DNA from: Actinomycetota bacterium
GTDB lineage: Bacteria; Actinomycetota; Actinomycetes; Nanopelagicales; Nanopelagicaceae
NCBI GenBank assembly: GCA_009701575.1
Contig: WLJX01000003.1
Location: 35,089 to 99,088, forward strand
DNA: 64,000 bases
Reading direction: 5' to 3'
The notes under the pieces are model-generated. The model had not been told where the DNA came from, ran no database searches, and saw nothing but the letters and a program-made list of their open reading frames with translations. The translations under genes were made by a program, and so were the position numbers. Below are positions 18,609 through 29,079 of the stretch, in pieces. Within the stretch, counting starts at the first letter, position 1. Each line of letters begins with the position of its first letter.

Positions 18609-19153
18609 AAACCGCTCGTGATTTACACGACGACATAAGTGAAGAACTTTCGGCAATCTGCAATATCTTAGATTCCTTGGCCGGAAGGTCTGACTCGTCC
18701 TCGGCTGATAGAACCAATTTTCGCTTGATTAGAAACCAGGTCACCAAACTCTGCGACCTACTGAACGCAGATATTCCGTTGATAGCGGAGAAGTCGAAGA
18801 CTGTATTCTCAATTGAGATTCGTAATGCGATATCTGAGATAAATAATTCACTTGATAGTTTTAGCGAGCTCGGTGAAACGCTAATGGAATTACGGAATAA
18901 TTTGAATTTTCCCAAATATTTTCTCGATGAGTCCATAAAGAATCAGAAAATTCTCACTCCGCTAACTAAACGCGAGCGTGAAGTTCTACTCCTCCTGCCT
19001 CGCGGTATCACGGCCAAAGCAATGGCGAGTGAACTTTTCTTAACGGAAGCAACAATCAAAAGTCACTTGGCATCTATCTATCGAAAATTCGAAGTTGTAA
19101 ATCGAACTCAAGCTATTGCTATCGGTATTGAGAATAAACTTTTAGCCTTTTAA
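18605..19153 (+). CDS. LuxR family transcriptional regulator
   Basis: LTKREREVLLLLPRGITAKAMASELFLTEATIKSHLASIYRKF; GTGA overlap with upstream ligase gene. Confidence 0.9.
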   Translation: MKTARDLHDDISEELSAICNILDSLAGRSDSSSADRTNFRLIRNQVTKLCDLLNADIPLIAEKSKTVFSIEIRNAISEINNSLDSFSELGETLMELRNNLNFPKYFLDESIKNQKILTPLTKREREVLLLLPRGITAKAMASELFLTEATIKSHLASIYRKFEVVNRTQAIAIGIENKLLAF

Positions 19154-20293
19154 CACTTCTGCGAATTTCTTTCCCCATAAATCCCAATTCCAATTATTGA
19201 CCGCCCAGATACGACCACTTGCGCCATATTCTTTAGCCTTAGCGGAATCTGAGAGAAGTTCTATACAAGCATCCGCAATCTCACAAACGCTTCTTCCATC
19301 GACAACTAAACCGGTCTTACCAATTTGAACTGCATCTGGCGCGCCACCTGAATCCCCAGCAATTACTGGAAGTCCACAAGACCCAGCCTCAAGATAAACA
19401 ATTCCTAGGCCTTCGACTTCTAAACCAGCGAGCCTTGATCTAGATGGAGAAACAAAGACATCACCGAGCAGGATGTGGTTTGGAAGTTGGTCGTAGGTAA
19501 TACGTCCAAGCATTTTTACATCATTCGAGAGGTTAAGTCTTTCGATCTCTCGCTTTAAAAATTTTTCACGTGGGCCGCTGCCAATTATTAGAAGTAGACC
19601 ATCTGGAATGGCCTTCTTTATTGCTGGCATGGCCGCTATTAACTTGTCTTGTCCCTTACGGTGCACCAATCGACCTACGCAAATAAGTGTCGGTCGGTTA
19701 CCAATTTGGTATTTCGTTAGCAACTCTGCCGGTTTGTCTCCAGGTATGAAGAATTGTGTTGAAATTCCGGGAGCTATTTGTACAAGCGAAACTCGCCCTC
19801 CAACTGATTTCGAAATTGCAGATTTAGTAAATTCTCCGAGGTAGGTGAGAACATCACAAGAGTTACCGATTCGTCGCATTGCAAGATTGAAAGGTGGAAC
19901 TTTCGCCCACCAGACTTCATGTCCATGAGTTAGTGCGACAATTCGCGTGGCTCCAGCTTTGCGTAAGTTTGGCGCCATTAAAGCGAGTGGCGCCGATGCG
20001 CCGAACCAGATTGTCTTTGAATTATGGACTTTCATTATTCGCTTGATCGAACTTATGACTCTTGGAGTTGGTAAGAGGATTTTTGATCTGTCACGGTAAA
20101 TTACTACTCCAAATTTATTCTGCAATCCAAGATCAAATTCGGTATCTCCAGCTTGCGAAGAGGTGTAAATCGCAATCTCTGAACCATCTAACTTTTCAAG
20201 TAATCCAAGAATAAAGGTCTCAATGCCGCCAGATCTTGGTCCCAAATCATTGGTGACAAGAAGAATCTTGCGGTCATTAGATTCGGCGGGCAC
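19142..20293 (-). CDS. GT4 family glycosyltransferase (PimB'-like)
   Basis: LVTNDLGPRSGGIETFI, GRLVHRKGQDKLI, EGLGIVYLEAGSCGLPVIAGDSGGAPD. Confidence 0.92.
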   Translation of the reverse strand: MPAESNDRKILLVTNDLGPRSGGIETFILGLLEKLDGSEIAIYTSSQAGDTEFDLGLQNKFGVVIYRDRSKILLPTPRVISSIKRIMKVHNSKTIWFGASAPLALMAPNLRKAGATRIVALTHGHEVWWAKVPPFNLAMRRIGNSCDVLTYLGEFTKSAISKSVGGRVSLVQIAPGISTQFFIPGDKPAELLTKYQIGNRPTLICVGRLVHRKGQDKLIAAMPAIKKAIPDGLLLIIGSGPREKFLKREIERLNLSNDVKMLGRITYDQLPNHILLGDVFVSPSRSRLAGLEVEGLGIVYLEAGSCGLPVIAGDSGGAPDAVQIGKTGLVVDGRSVCEIADACIELLSDSAKAKEYGASGRIWAVNNWNWDLWGKKFAEVLKG

Positions 20294-21296
20294 CGTAAAA
20301 ACTTAGTGAACCAAAATTGGGAGTGAACGTCATAATTTTTACTCGAGAACCAGGTTTTGGAGCATTCACCATTCGACCTTTACTTATATAGATCCCTACA
20401 TGCGAGATATATCGGTTTCGACCAAAAAAGACTAAATCTCCGGGCTTCAATTGATTTAGCGCTATGCGTTTGCCGTATCTTGATTGGGCGGCTGCGGAAT
20501 GGGGAAGCGATACACCCGCTGCACCAAATGCTCTCATCGTTAATCCACTGCAATCCCAGAGGGTTGGTCCTGCAGCTCCATAAACATATCGATCACCCAT
20601 TTGCTTAATGGAGAAACGAAGCGCAATTGAGCCGCGGCCAGAACCAAGGTTAGATTTTGCGGCCAGCGCTTTCGATGCTCTTTGATCCGCATTCTCAGCA
20701 TCGGCATTTAATTTTGCGAGTCGTGCGCGTTCGGCCTTCGAAAGTGAGTTAAATAATTTCTCGGCCGATGCTAACTTATCTTTTACTGATTTCTCTTGGG
20801 CTAGATATCTTTCTTGTGCCCTCTTAGCCAGCGTCAATTTGTCATTCACGGTTAATGAGGTGGCGGTCAATCTCTGTTTAGCAACACTATATTTCTTCAG
20901 GGCTAGTGATTGTTTTCTTGTTACGGACTCTAGAGATCCAGCTGCCGCTAAGAAAAGTTTAGGGTCTGATGAGAAAAGTAGTTCAAGGCTGCGACTCATA
21001 GATCCATTTTTATATTGTTCGCTCGCAATCGCACCGAGCGAGTTTTTAAATTTTGCAACTGTTGCGGCATCAGCAGCCACTTGGCGTTGTACCGATTGAA
21101 GTTTTCTGGTTAAAGAGGCATATTCAACTTTCGCCGCTTGTGCCGCTTCACCTGCGGTCGCTGCCTGTTCTTGCAAAATTCGAATCTTGGTACGAACATC
21201 ATTAAGCGTAGGTGCTGCGTTTGCTGTAGAAGTTGGGAGTAACGAAATAGCCAATACAGCGCTAAGAATCTGCGCAACTATCTTCAGCAATTTCAT
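20277..21296 (-). CDS. C40 family peptidase (NlpC/P60) with N-terminal coiled coil
   Basis: YGAAGPTLWDCSGLTMRAF, LKPGDLVFFGRN, ISHVGIYI; signal-peptide-like MKLLKIVAQILSAVLAISLLPTSTANA. Track start 21332 adds 12 aa. Confidence 0.92.
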   Translation of the reverse strand: MKLLKIVAQILSAVLAISLLPTSTANAAPTLNDVRTKIRILQEQAATAGEAAQAAKVEYASLTRKLQSVQRQVAADAATVAKFKNSLGAIASEQYKNGSMSRSLELLFSSDPKLFLAAAGSLESVTRKQSLALKKYSVAKQRLTATSLTVNDKLTLAKRAQERYLAQEKSVKDKLASAEKLFNSLSKAERARLAKLNADAENADQRASKALAAKSNLGSGRGSIALRFSIKQMGDRYVYGAAGPTLWDCSGLTMRAFGAAGVSLPHSAAAQSRYGKRIALNQLKPGDLVFFGRNRYISHVGIYISKGRMVNAPKPGSRVKIMTFTPNFGSLSFYGARRI

Positions 21297-21370
21297 TCGA
21301 GAAGGGTAACCAGTGGGCGTACCCGAGTTCAAATATTTCGGAGATTTACGCTTGATTTAGGCGTGTACGA

Positions 21371-21547
21371 CTAATTCACATAGCGAAGTGGCGGGACTAA
21401 CCCTTTCTCAGAGAGAACTGAGAGCGCAGTAATTTGGCTATTTGAAATTTCACTTGCTGGAGCAGCAGTGATGTTTAGGAGAACAGATACAACGCAATCA
21501 TCACAAGAGATGTCGCGCATGGTGCAGGTCTGGCAATCGATGATCAT
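21371..21547 (-). CDS. Small conserved Cys-rich protein
   Basis: MIIDCQTCTMRDISCDDCVVSVLLN...LVPPLRYVN; start placed at internal Met to avoid overlapping the divergent gene. Confidence 0.7.
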   Translation of the reverse strand: MIIDCQTCTMRDISCDDCVVSVLLNITAAPASEISNSQITALSVLSEKGLVPPLRYVN

Positions 21548-21583
21548 GTCAAAAATGATAAATCGGACCACTGACACTACGGT

Positions 21584-22105
21584 TTGTCCATGAGCTTCGT
21601 TCCCAACCAAGTTATGGCCAACTTAGTTATGGGCAGCGATGGCAGCACCACGCTAGACGGTAGCTCCAAAACGCTGAGCTCCCCCCAAGACCGGCTCAGG
21701 TTTCATGAACTTCGCGCGCAAGCGTCGGCCATTCTTATCGGTGGGAACACTGCCAGAAACGAACCTTATGCGACCACTCCGTTGCCCCTAGTTGTAATTT
21801 CCAGAACTGGCGAGATTCCAGAGAGCGTTCTAGCCAATCCCTTACTTCATCTTTGGCAACTAGACCCAGTAAGTGCGATTCAAAGAGCCCACATTGAGTT
21901 TGGTGAAAAAATCTTGGTGGAGGGTGGGATTGAAATCCTTAAGGAATTATTGGCGGCCGACGTAATCGATCAACTGTTTTTAACAATTAGTGAGAAAACT
22001 GGTGGCGAAAATATTTATGATTTAAGTGCGCTCACTAGAAATTTCACTGTTGAATCTAGCGAGAAGTTTGGGAATGAAACGCTCTTAAAATTGCTTAGAA
22101 ATTAA
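21584..22105 (+). CDS. RibD C-terminal-like pyrimidine/dihydrofolate reductase family protein
   Basis: MANLVMGSDGSTTL, ASAILIGGNTARNEPY, ILVEGGIEILKELL. Confidence 0.85.
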   Translation: MSMSFVPNQVMANLVMGSDGSTTLDGSSKTLSSPQDRLRFHELRAQASAILIGGNTARNEPYATTPLPLVVISRTGEIPESVLANPLLHLWQLDPVSAIQRAHIEFGEKILVEGGIEILKELLAADVIDQLFLTISEKTGGENIYDLSALTRNFTVESSEKFGNETLLKLLRN

Positions 22106-22941
22106 CCTATAGAAATTAGTGATACACCAGAGACGGCTAAGAAGACTCCCAAATATTGCACCTTATGAAGGCGCTCGTGGAGAAATTTAAAAGCAAGTAG
22201 CGCTGTAACAATTGGAAAGAGCGAACCAAAAACCATCGCAACAGAAACTAATCCCTTAGTAGTTGCAACTCCAAGTAAGAGGTTGGCAACAAAATCTGTA
22301 GCTCCGATAATTATCAAAATCCGCAAATCTGCAATTCCAAATCCACCAATTGTTTTGAATCGTAGTGCAATCAAAATACAGACAGTTACTGATGCTACGC
22401 GCATCGAAGTCATAGTTAAGAGCGAACTTGTCTTAGAGCCTTGTGCCATAAGAGTTAGTGCAATACCAAAACCAAGTGCAGCACCAAGTCCAAAGAGAAG
22501 TGGTTTTACTGGAAGCCCGTTAACAATATCTGGGCCAGATGCACAGAAGGCACCAACAATCGCTATGGCCATTCCAAAAACTTGAATTCCTGTTGGTCGC
22601 TCTCCGGAAATAAAGGCCACTGATAGCGGGATGACTGCGCTCAAAGTACTTATCGGAGAGACAACTCCCATCCGACCAGTTGATAGTCCTGAGTAGAAAG
22701 AGACGAGCCCAAAGAAACCAGCAATACCCGCTCCGAGTGCAGGTAAGAAATAACCATTCCAACTCAAATTCGGTGCCAGATAAGAACCGGAAACCAAAAC
22801 TAAAATCAAACCAAGGATCAATCCGAATGCTTGTGACATTCCAGTAACTGCAATTGCTTTAAAGCGCTTTGAAAGATTGCCGCCCAAGAAATCAGCTGTC
22901 CCCCAGAGAACGCTTGAAAGGAGAGCAAGGATTGAAGCCAT
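22102..22941 (-). CDS. EamA/DMT family transporter
   Basis: Ten-helix hydrophobic pattern; ALLSSVLWGTADFLGG, SPISTLSAVIPLSVAF. Confidence 0.88.
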   Translation of the reverse strand: MASILALLSSVLWGTADFLGGNLSKRFKAIAVTGMSQAFGLILGLILVLVSGSYLAPNLSWNGYFLPALGAGIAGFFGLVSFYSGLSTGRMGVVSPISTLSAVIPLSVAFISGERPTGIQVFGMAIAIVGAFCASGPDIVNGLPVKPLLFGLGAALGFGIALTLMAQGSKTSSLLTMTSMRVASVTVCILIALRFKTIGGFGIADLRILIIIGATDFVANLLLGVATTKGLVSVAMVFGSLFPIVTALLAFKFLHERLHKVQYLGVFLAVSGVSLISIG

Positions 22942-23021
22942 TGGATGAGGCTAATACAGACCACAGTAAAAGTTGCTCGCGCCTTCCTCGGTAACCGGGA
23001 TAAACGCCTTACCCTTTTCAC

Positions 23022-23561
23022 ATGGACGTGAATTTCGAGGAAATTACCACTTCAATTCGCGCTATTAAGCCAAGATCTGAAATTCTCTTAGAAGAAGTTC
23101 CTGCCCCTCAAAAACTCGCACCATATGCATTTGCAATGACTGCGGATGTTTTAGAAGATGCCGCAACTGGACGCTTTGTATTGCTCCATGATCCAGATGG
23201 TCAAGAGGGCTGGTCTGGAAAATATAGATGCGTAACTTTCGTACGTGCTGCAATTGATAACGAAATGGCTGCAGATCCAATGCTATGTAATATCGGCTGG
23301 ACCTGGTTAATGGAATCGCTTAAAGCAAATGGTTGTGATTACACCGCACCAAGTGGAACAGTTACAAAAGTTGCCAGTGCATCTTTTGGAACGCTAGAAA
23401 ATTTGGATGAAGATAGCGAATTAGAAGTGAGAGCTTCTTGGACACCAACATCAGGTAAAAATATTGCAGACCATATTCGTGCCTGGGTTGAGCTCTTGGA
23501 AATGTCGGCCGGACTTGCACCGATTCCAGATGGTGTAACCCAGCTAAGTCGCAGTAGATAA
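23022..23561 (+). CDS. DUF3000 family protein
   Basis: Recognised actinobacterial family directly upstream of RNase D. Confidence 0.85.
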   Translation: MDVNFEEITTSIRAIKPRSEILLEEVPAPQKLAPYAFAMTADVLEDAATGRFVLLHDPDGQEGWSGKYRCVTFVRAAIDNEMAADPMLCNIGWTWLMESLKANGCDYTAPSGTVTKVASASFGTLENLDEDSELEVRASWTPTSGKNIADHIRAWVELLEMSAGLAPIPDGVTQLSRSR

Positions 23562-24841
23562 TGGCAGAACCACTTCTTGCGCCACTAGGCGGAGTTCCAG
23601 ATTTAATTGAAACTCCTGAAGCGCTTGCCGAAATGACTTCGCAACTCGCAAATGGCACAGGACCGATCGCAATTGATGCAGAACGCGCATCTGGTTATAA
23701 ATATTCAGCACGAGCATATTTGATTCAAATTAAACGTAATGGTGGTGGACTACATTTAATAGATCCGATTGCAGTTGGACAGACTCACTACTGGAAAGAA
23801 TTGAACGATGCCTTTGCAGATCAAGAATGGATTATTCACGCGTCTACCCAAGATTTAGCCTGTCTGCGTGAAGTGGGTATTAACCCGCAAATTATGTTTG
23901 ATACTGAATTAGCAGGGCGAATTGCTGGTTGCGAGCGCGTTGGTCTTGGGCCACTCACTGAACAACTTCTGGGAGTAACGCTGGCAAAAGAACATAGCGC
24001 TGTTGATTGGTCGATCCGACCTTTACGTCCAGAATGGCTTAACTATGCCGCCTTGGATGTTGAACTTTTGATTGAATTACGAAATGAAATTGAGAAACTT
24101 TTAATTGACGCAGGAAAATTGGATTGGGCTAAAGAAGATTTCGCTGCAATTCTTAAGGCACCCGCACCACAACCACGTAAAGATCCTTGGCGCCGAGCAT
24201 CTGGGATTCATAAAATTCGTGACTTAAATGCACTAGCGGTTATTAGAGCCTTGTGGCTCGCTCGAAATGAATTCGGTAAAGAGATTGACCTGGCGCCCGG
24301 GCGGGTATTCAATGATGAAACCCTCCTCTTGATCGCGACTAAACCTCCTAAGGGATTTGGCGACTTCAAAAAAGCGCTTCTGCGGAGGACTCGATTAACA
24401 GATATGCCATTTGAAGAATGGTTTAAATTATTTGAAGAGGCTCAAAACCTTGAAGGCGAAGACTTACCTAAATTGCGTCTACCTTCAGAAGGTCTGCCAC
24501 CTGCGAAGATGTGGCAGAGTCGAAATCCTGTTGGCTATGCCCGCCTTACACATGCGAAGGCTGCAATAATTGAGTGTGCTGCTGTGAACGTTATGCCTCC
24601 CGAGAATTTAATATCCCCAGAAGCGGTCCGAAGGGTTTGTTGGCCAACTCCCCCAGAAAGTGATGCGGATCGCCGCGCATTTGTTACTAACGAGCTGGCT
24701 GAGTTTGGGGCTAGGCAATGGCAGATTGAACTGGTTTTAGGCCCGTTACTGGCTATTTTGAGCGAGAGAGAGCCACTTATTGTCGAGGTTACAGAGAGTG
24801 AAAACGAAGAGCCTGAAACGCCCGCCTCCGAAAGTGGCTAA
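23561..24841 (+). CDS. rnd: Ribonuclease D (3'-5' exonuclease + HRDC)
   Basis: AIDAERASGYKYSARAYLIQI, ASTQDLACLREVG, HSAVDWSIRPLRPEWLNYAALDVELL. Confidence 0.93.
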   Translation: MAEPLLAPLGGVPDLIETPEALAEMTSQLANGTGPIAIDAERASGYKYSARAYLIQIKRNGGGLHLIDPIAVGQTHYWKELNDAFADQEWIIHASTQDLACLREVGINPQIMFDTELAGRIAGCERVGLGPLTEQLLGVTLAKEHSAVDWSIRPLRPEWLNYAALDVELLIELRNEIEKLLIDAGKLDWAKEDFAAILKAPAPQPRKDPWRRASGIHKIRDLNALAVIRALWLARNEFGKEIDLAPGRVFNDETLLLIATKPPKGFGDFKKALLRRTRLTDMPFEEWFKLFEEAQNLEGEDLPKLRLPSEGLPPAKMWQSRNPVGYARLTHAKAAIIECAAVNVMPPENLISPEAVRRVCWPTPPESDADRRAFVTNELAEFGARQWQIELVLGPLLAILSEREPLIVEVTESENEEPETPASESG

Positions 24842-24893
24842 TTACGCAACATTCCAGTTGCGTAATTCGATCTAACAATCTAGCCTCTTCCAT

Positions 24894-25700
24894 ATGTACA
24901 GCACATTCTTAATTGCCCTGCGCGAGGGCCTTGAAGCCGCTCTAATAATTGGGATTCTTGTCGCATATTTAGTGCGATCGAATCAGAGGAAAGCGCTACC
25001 GGCACTTTGGGCCGGCGTTTCAATAGCTATTGTTGCAAGCCTAACCTTTGGCGCATTTTTATCTTTCACTTCAACCAATCTCTCTGATTCGGGCGAGAAG
25101 TTATTTGCTGGAACTACATCTCTTGTAGCGGTAATTCTTGTTACATACATGGTTTTTTGGATGAAGCGAATTGCTCGCGGACTTAAGAACGAATTACAAA
25201 GCAAGTTGGATTACGCGATGCCCCTTGGCAAAATCGCCTTGATTTCGGCCTCATTTTTTGCAGTTGCTCGCGAAGGTTTAGAAACAGCGCTCTTTATCTT
25301 CTCCAACTTTAAAACAATCTCTACAGATTCATCACCTGTCGTTGGATTAGTTCTTGGATTAGCTGCGGCGGTAGGCCTTGGCGTAGCAATCTATAAGCAG
25401 AGTGTGAAGATTAATCTAAGTAAATTTTTCACAATTACCGGAATTGCGCTGATTATTATTGCTGGCGGTGTCCTGTCATATGCCGTTCATGAATTTCAAG
25501 AGTTTGGCGCATTACCTGGTGAAGATTCATATGTTTGGAATTGGGTTAATGCCGATCCAACAATCACAACTCTACTTTCGGGAACTATCGGGATTAGCAC
25601 CAAAATCTCTTGGTTACAGCTGATCGTTTGGGCAATCTACTTAACAGTCACCTTGCGCGCCTATTTAGCTCCGAAGAAAGTTCTAGTCTCTAACGCTTAG
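24894..25700 (+). CDS. efeU: FTR1 family iron permease (EfeU-like)
   Basis: Two REGLE motifs: LREGLEAALIIG and AREGLETALFIF. Confidence 0.92.
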   Translation: MYSTFLIALREGLEAALIIGILVAYLVRSNQRKALPALWAGVSIAIVASLTFGAFLSFTSTNLSDSGEKLFAGTTSLVAVILVTYMVFWMKRIARGLKNELQSKLDYAMPLGKIALISASFFAVAREGLETALFIFSNFKTISTDSSPVVGLVLGLAAAVGLGVAIYKQSVKINLSKFFTITGIALIIIAGGVLSYAVHEFQEFGALPGEDSYVWNWVNADPTITTLLSGTIGISTKISWLQLIVWAIYLTVTLRAYLAPKKVLVSNA

Positions 25701-25777
25701 TTTGTAAGGCTTCTTCCAATTTTTCCTACTGACGGGTAACATTACGGGAACATAAACCGTCTCAGTAGGAGCCATTC

Positions 25778-26971
25778 ATGAGTGAGCGCGTAGTTCTAGT
25801 TGATGCCGTCCGATCCCCTTTTGGCAAAGCTGGCAGTTTGTACTCTGAAACTAGAGCCGATGACATCATGGTCCGAATCCTGCGCGGTCTTTTAGAACGA
25901 AATCCAAAAGTTTCACCAGCTTTAATTGATGATGTTGCAATTGCAGCCGCTACTCAAACTGGTGACCAAGGAATGAATATCGGCCGAAGCGTTTCACTGC
26001 TCGCGGGAATTCCAAATAGCGTTCCAGGTTATTCAATTGACCGTTGGTGTGCAGGTGCTTTAACTGCAGTAACAACAGTTTCTGGAGCGATCGCAATGGG
26101 ACAATATGACTTTGCAATTGCTGGTGGCGTTGAACATATGGGACACCATCCAATGGGTGACGGCATGGATCCAAATCCTCGTTACTTAGCCGAAAAGTTA
26201 GTTGATACCGATGCGCTCCAAATGGGTATGACTGCTGAAAGATTGCATGACAAATTTCCACATCTAACTAAGGCTCGTGCAGATGCATATGCAGTTGCAT
26301 CACAGAACAAGACGGCTGCTGCTTATTCGTCTGGAAAAATTCAAAGAGATTTAATTCCAGTAGCAGTTCGATCTGTAGAACTCGGATGGGGTGTTGCAAC
26401 AGTTGATGAACCACCACGTCCTGGAACAACTGTTGAAGCGCTAGGCGCGCTAAAGACACCATTTCGTCCAATGGGAAATGTAACTGCTGGAAATGCTGCC
26501 GGTCTAAATGACGGCGCAACCGCAGCAATTCTTGCTAGTGAATCGAAAGCAAAGGAACTTGGCCTAACTATTAAAGCTAAGTTAGTTTCATTTGCATTCG
26601 CCGGTGTTGAACCAGAAATTATGGGTTACGGCCCAGTCCCCAGCACAATCAAGGCGCTAGCGAAAGCCGGTTTAAGCATTGAAGATATTGGCCTCTTTGA
26701 AATCAATGAGGCTTTTGCTATCCAAGTGCTGTCGTTCTTAGATCACTTTGGAATTGCTGACGATGACCCCAGAGTAAATCTTTATGGTGGTGCTATCGCA
26801 GTCGGGCACCCATTGGCCTCATCAGGTGTTCGCTTGATGATTAATTTAGCGCGTGGTTTTGAAGAACATCCAGAAGTTAAATATGGCGTAACCACAATGT
26901 GTATCGGACTTGGTATGGGTGGAACGGTAATTTGGGAGAACCCACATTTTTCTGGAAAGGCTGGCAAGTAA
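25778..26971 (+). CDS. fadA: Acetyl-CoA C-acyltransferase (thiolase)
   Basis: VDAVRSPFGKAGSLY, NAAGLNDGATAAIL, NEAFAIQVL, GGAIAVGHPLASSGVR, TMCIGLGMGG. Confidence 0.96.
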   Translation: MSERVVLVDAVRSPFGKAGSLYSETRADDIMVRILRGLLERNPKVSPALIDDVAIAAATQTGDQGMNIGRSVSLLAGIPNSVPGYSIDRWCAGALTAVTTVSGAIAMGQYDFAIAGGVEHMGHHPMGDGMDPNPRYLAEKLVDTDALQMGMTAERLHDKFPHLTKARADAYAVASQNKTAAAYSSGKIQRDLIPVAVRSVELGWGVATVDEPPRPGTTVEALGALKTPFRPMGNVTAGNAAGLNDGATAAILASESKAKELGLTIKAKLVSFAFAGVEPEIMGYGPVPSTIKALAKAGLSIEDIGLFEINEAFAIQVLSFLDHFGIADDDPRVNLYGGAIAVGHPLASSGVRLMINLARGFEEHPEVKYGVTTMCIGLGMGGTVIWENPHFSGKAGK

Positions 26972-29079
26972 TGAGCGAAATAAAGTTGCCAGAAGGCGCA
27001 CCAGAAGAAGTAATAACTGCTGCTCATGTTCGAGAGATTGATTTAGCGTTATTTGGTCACAACGGAACCCTTTCGTTGATTACATTGGATAACGGTATGG
27101 ACCACAATCGTCCTAATACTTTTGGTCCGCAATCACTTGCCTCTTTGAGCGAAGCAATCAAAGTTGCCGAGGCCAGTTCATCAATCGCAATTGCAATTAC
27201 TGGTAAGCCCTTTATTTTTGCTGCTGGCGCTGATCTTTCGGCTCTGTCATTTTTATATGATCGCGAACAAGCCCTAGCGATTGGAAAACTTGGTCACGAT
27301 GTTTTCCGTAAGCTTGGCGAAAGTTCCAAGCCAACCTTCGCGTTTGTAAATGGCCTAGCGTTAGGTGGTGGGCTCGAGGTCGCCTTACATTGCAGATATC
27401 GAACTGTTGCAACCACTGCATTTACTGCGCTCCCTGAAGTATTTCTTGGCTTAGTTCCTGGCTGGGGCGGCGCAACCATATTGCCTAAATTAATTGGGCC
27501 TAAGAACGCAGTTCAAGTAATCATTTTAAACGCGCTAAATAACAACACAATGATGAAGTCGAAAGAAGCCCTAGCCCTTGGTGTTGTTGATGCAGTTTTT
27601 GAACCAGCGGATTTCATCGAAAACTCAATTAAATTTGCGGCATCGATACTAAATGGTTCTACAAAAATTGAACGAAGTGATTTTACAAAAAATGAAAGCG
27701 AATGGTCCGAGGCTATTAATTCTGGCAAAGCAGCAGTAGCTAAGAAATTTGGCGGCGCAGAAATTCCACAAGCGATAAAGGCCCTGGATTTAATTGCAGC
27801 TGCCAGAACAAATTCGTTAGGTGCTGGCTTTGATGCCGAAGATCAAGAGCTCGCAAATCTCACAATGAGCGATCCGCTCCGCGCCTCCTTATACGCATTT
27901 AATTTAATTCAAAAGAAGCGTAAGAAAGTCGAAGGCGCTCCGAAACCAGCTCTGGCTCGTAAGATAAACAAAGTAGGCGTTGTTGGAGCCGGCCTAATGG
28001 CATCCCAACTTGCTCTAATTATTCTGCGGAATTTAAAGGTTCCAGTTGTAATCACTGATCTTGATCAAGAACGTATCGATAAAGGCCTTGCATATATCCG
28101 CGGTGAACTAACAAAGCTTGTCGAGAAGAAGCGCATGAGCCCAGAAAGCGCTGCGCGACTCTCTTCACTAGTTTCTGGCTCAACAGATAAAGCAATTTTC
28201 GCTGACGCCTCATTCGTAATCGAAGCGATATTTGAAGAGCTCGAACTAAAGCAGAAGCTATTCAAGGATCTTGAAAAGATTGTTTCTATCGAGTGCATCT
28301 TGGCAACAAATACCTCTTCGCTATCCGTAACTAAAATGTCCGACGGGCTTGCAAATCCAGAACGAGTTATTGGTTTCCACTTCTTCAACCCAGTTGCAAT
28401 TATGCCGTTGCTCGAAATAGCAAGAACGCCGGCAACAGATGATGCAACAACAGCGACTGCAGTTGCAATCGGAAAAGAACTTAAGAAGACCATGGTTATC
28501 GTCAAAGACTCCCCAGCATTCGTTGTTAATCGTTTGCTAACAAGATTTATGGGCGAGATAACTGATGCGATTGATGAAGGTACTCCTCCGGATGTTGCAG
28601 ACTCAGCAATGAAGCCGCTCGGACTTCCAATGACCTCTCTCGAACTTCTTGGATTAGTGGGACCTGGAGTCGCACTACATGTTGCAGAAACGCTTCATAA
28701 GAACCTCGGCGATCGCTATCGAATCTCACCAACAATGCAGGCTTTCGTTAAGGAAGGAGTTAAGTCTTTCTACATCAAAGATGAGAAAGGTGGATTGAAT
28801 CCAAATCCAGCTGCACTTGCACTAATTAAAGCCGGCAACAAAGCTTCGACTGCTGAAGAGGTTAGAGTTCGAGCGCTAAAAGCTTTAGCAAGTGAAGCGC
28901 GCATGATGCTAGATGAAGGCGTTGTTTCGACCGCCGCCGAAATAGATATTTGTATGCTGCTTGGTTGTGGCTGGCCACTTCATCTTGGTGGAGTTCTGCC
29001 TTACCTAGATCGAACTGGAATAAGCGAAGAAGTTAACGGTCAGCGCTTTCATCCGGCTGGTGTTGCTTCGCTTTCGTAA
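26971..29079 (+). CDS. fadB: 3-hydroxyacyl-CoA dehydrogenase / enoyl-CoA hydratase fusion
   Basis: Crotonase domain plus [30 protein letters not shown]; start ATG 26971 overlaps the fadA stop. Confidence 0.95.
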   Translation: MSEIKLPEGAPEEVITAAHVREIDLALFGHNGTLSLITLDNGMDHNRPNTFGPQSLASLSEAIKVAEASSSIAIAITGKPFIFAAGADLSALSFLYDREQALAIGKLGHDVFRKLGESSKPTFAFVNGLALGGGLEVALHCRYRTVATTAFTALPEVFLGLVPGWGGATILPKLIGPKNAVQVIILNALNNNTMMKSKEALALGVVDAVFEPADFIENSIKFAASILNGSTKIERSDFTKNESEWSEAINSGKAAVAKKFGGAEIPQAIKALDLIAAARTNSLGAGFDAEDQELANLTMSDPLRASLYAFNLIQKKRKKVEGAPKPALARKINKVGVVGAGLMASQLALIILRNLKVPVVITDLDQERIDKGLAYIRGELTKLVEKKRMSPESAARLSSLVSGSTDKAIFADASFVIEAIFEELELKQKLFKDLEKIVSIECILATNTSSLSVTKMSDGLANPERVIGFHFFNPVAIMPLLEIARTPATDDATTATAVAIGKELKKTMVIVKDSPAFVVNRLLTRFMGEITDAIDEGTPPDVADSAMKPLGLPMTSLELLGLVGPGVALHVAETLHKNLGDRYRISPTMQAFVKEGVKSFYIKDEKGGLNPNPAALALIKAGNKASTAEEVRVRALKALASEARMMLDEGVVSTAAEIDICMLLGCGWPLHLGGVLPYLDRTGISEEVNGQRFHPAGVASLS

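Noticed and set aside
28065-28505. 146-aa minus-strand ORF
   Set aside because: Antisense to fadB; shadow ORF.
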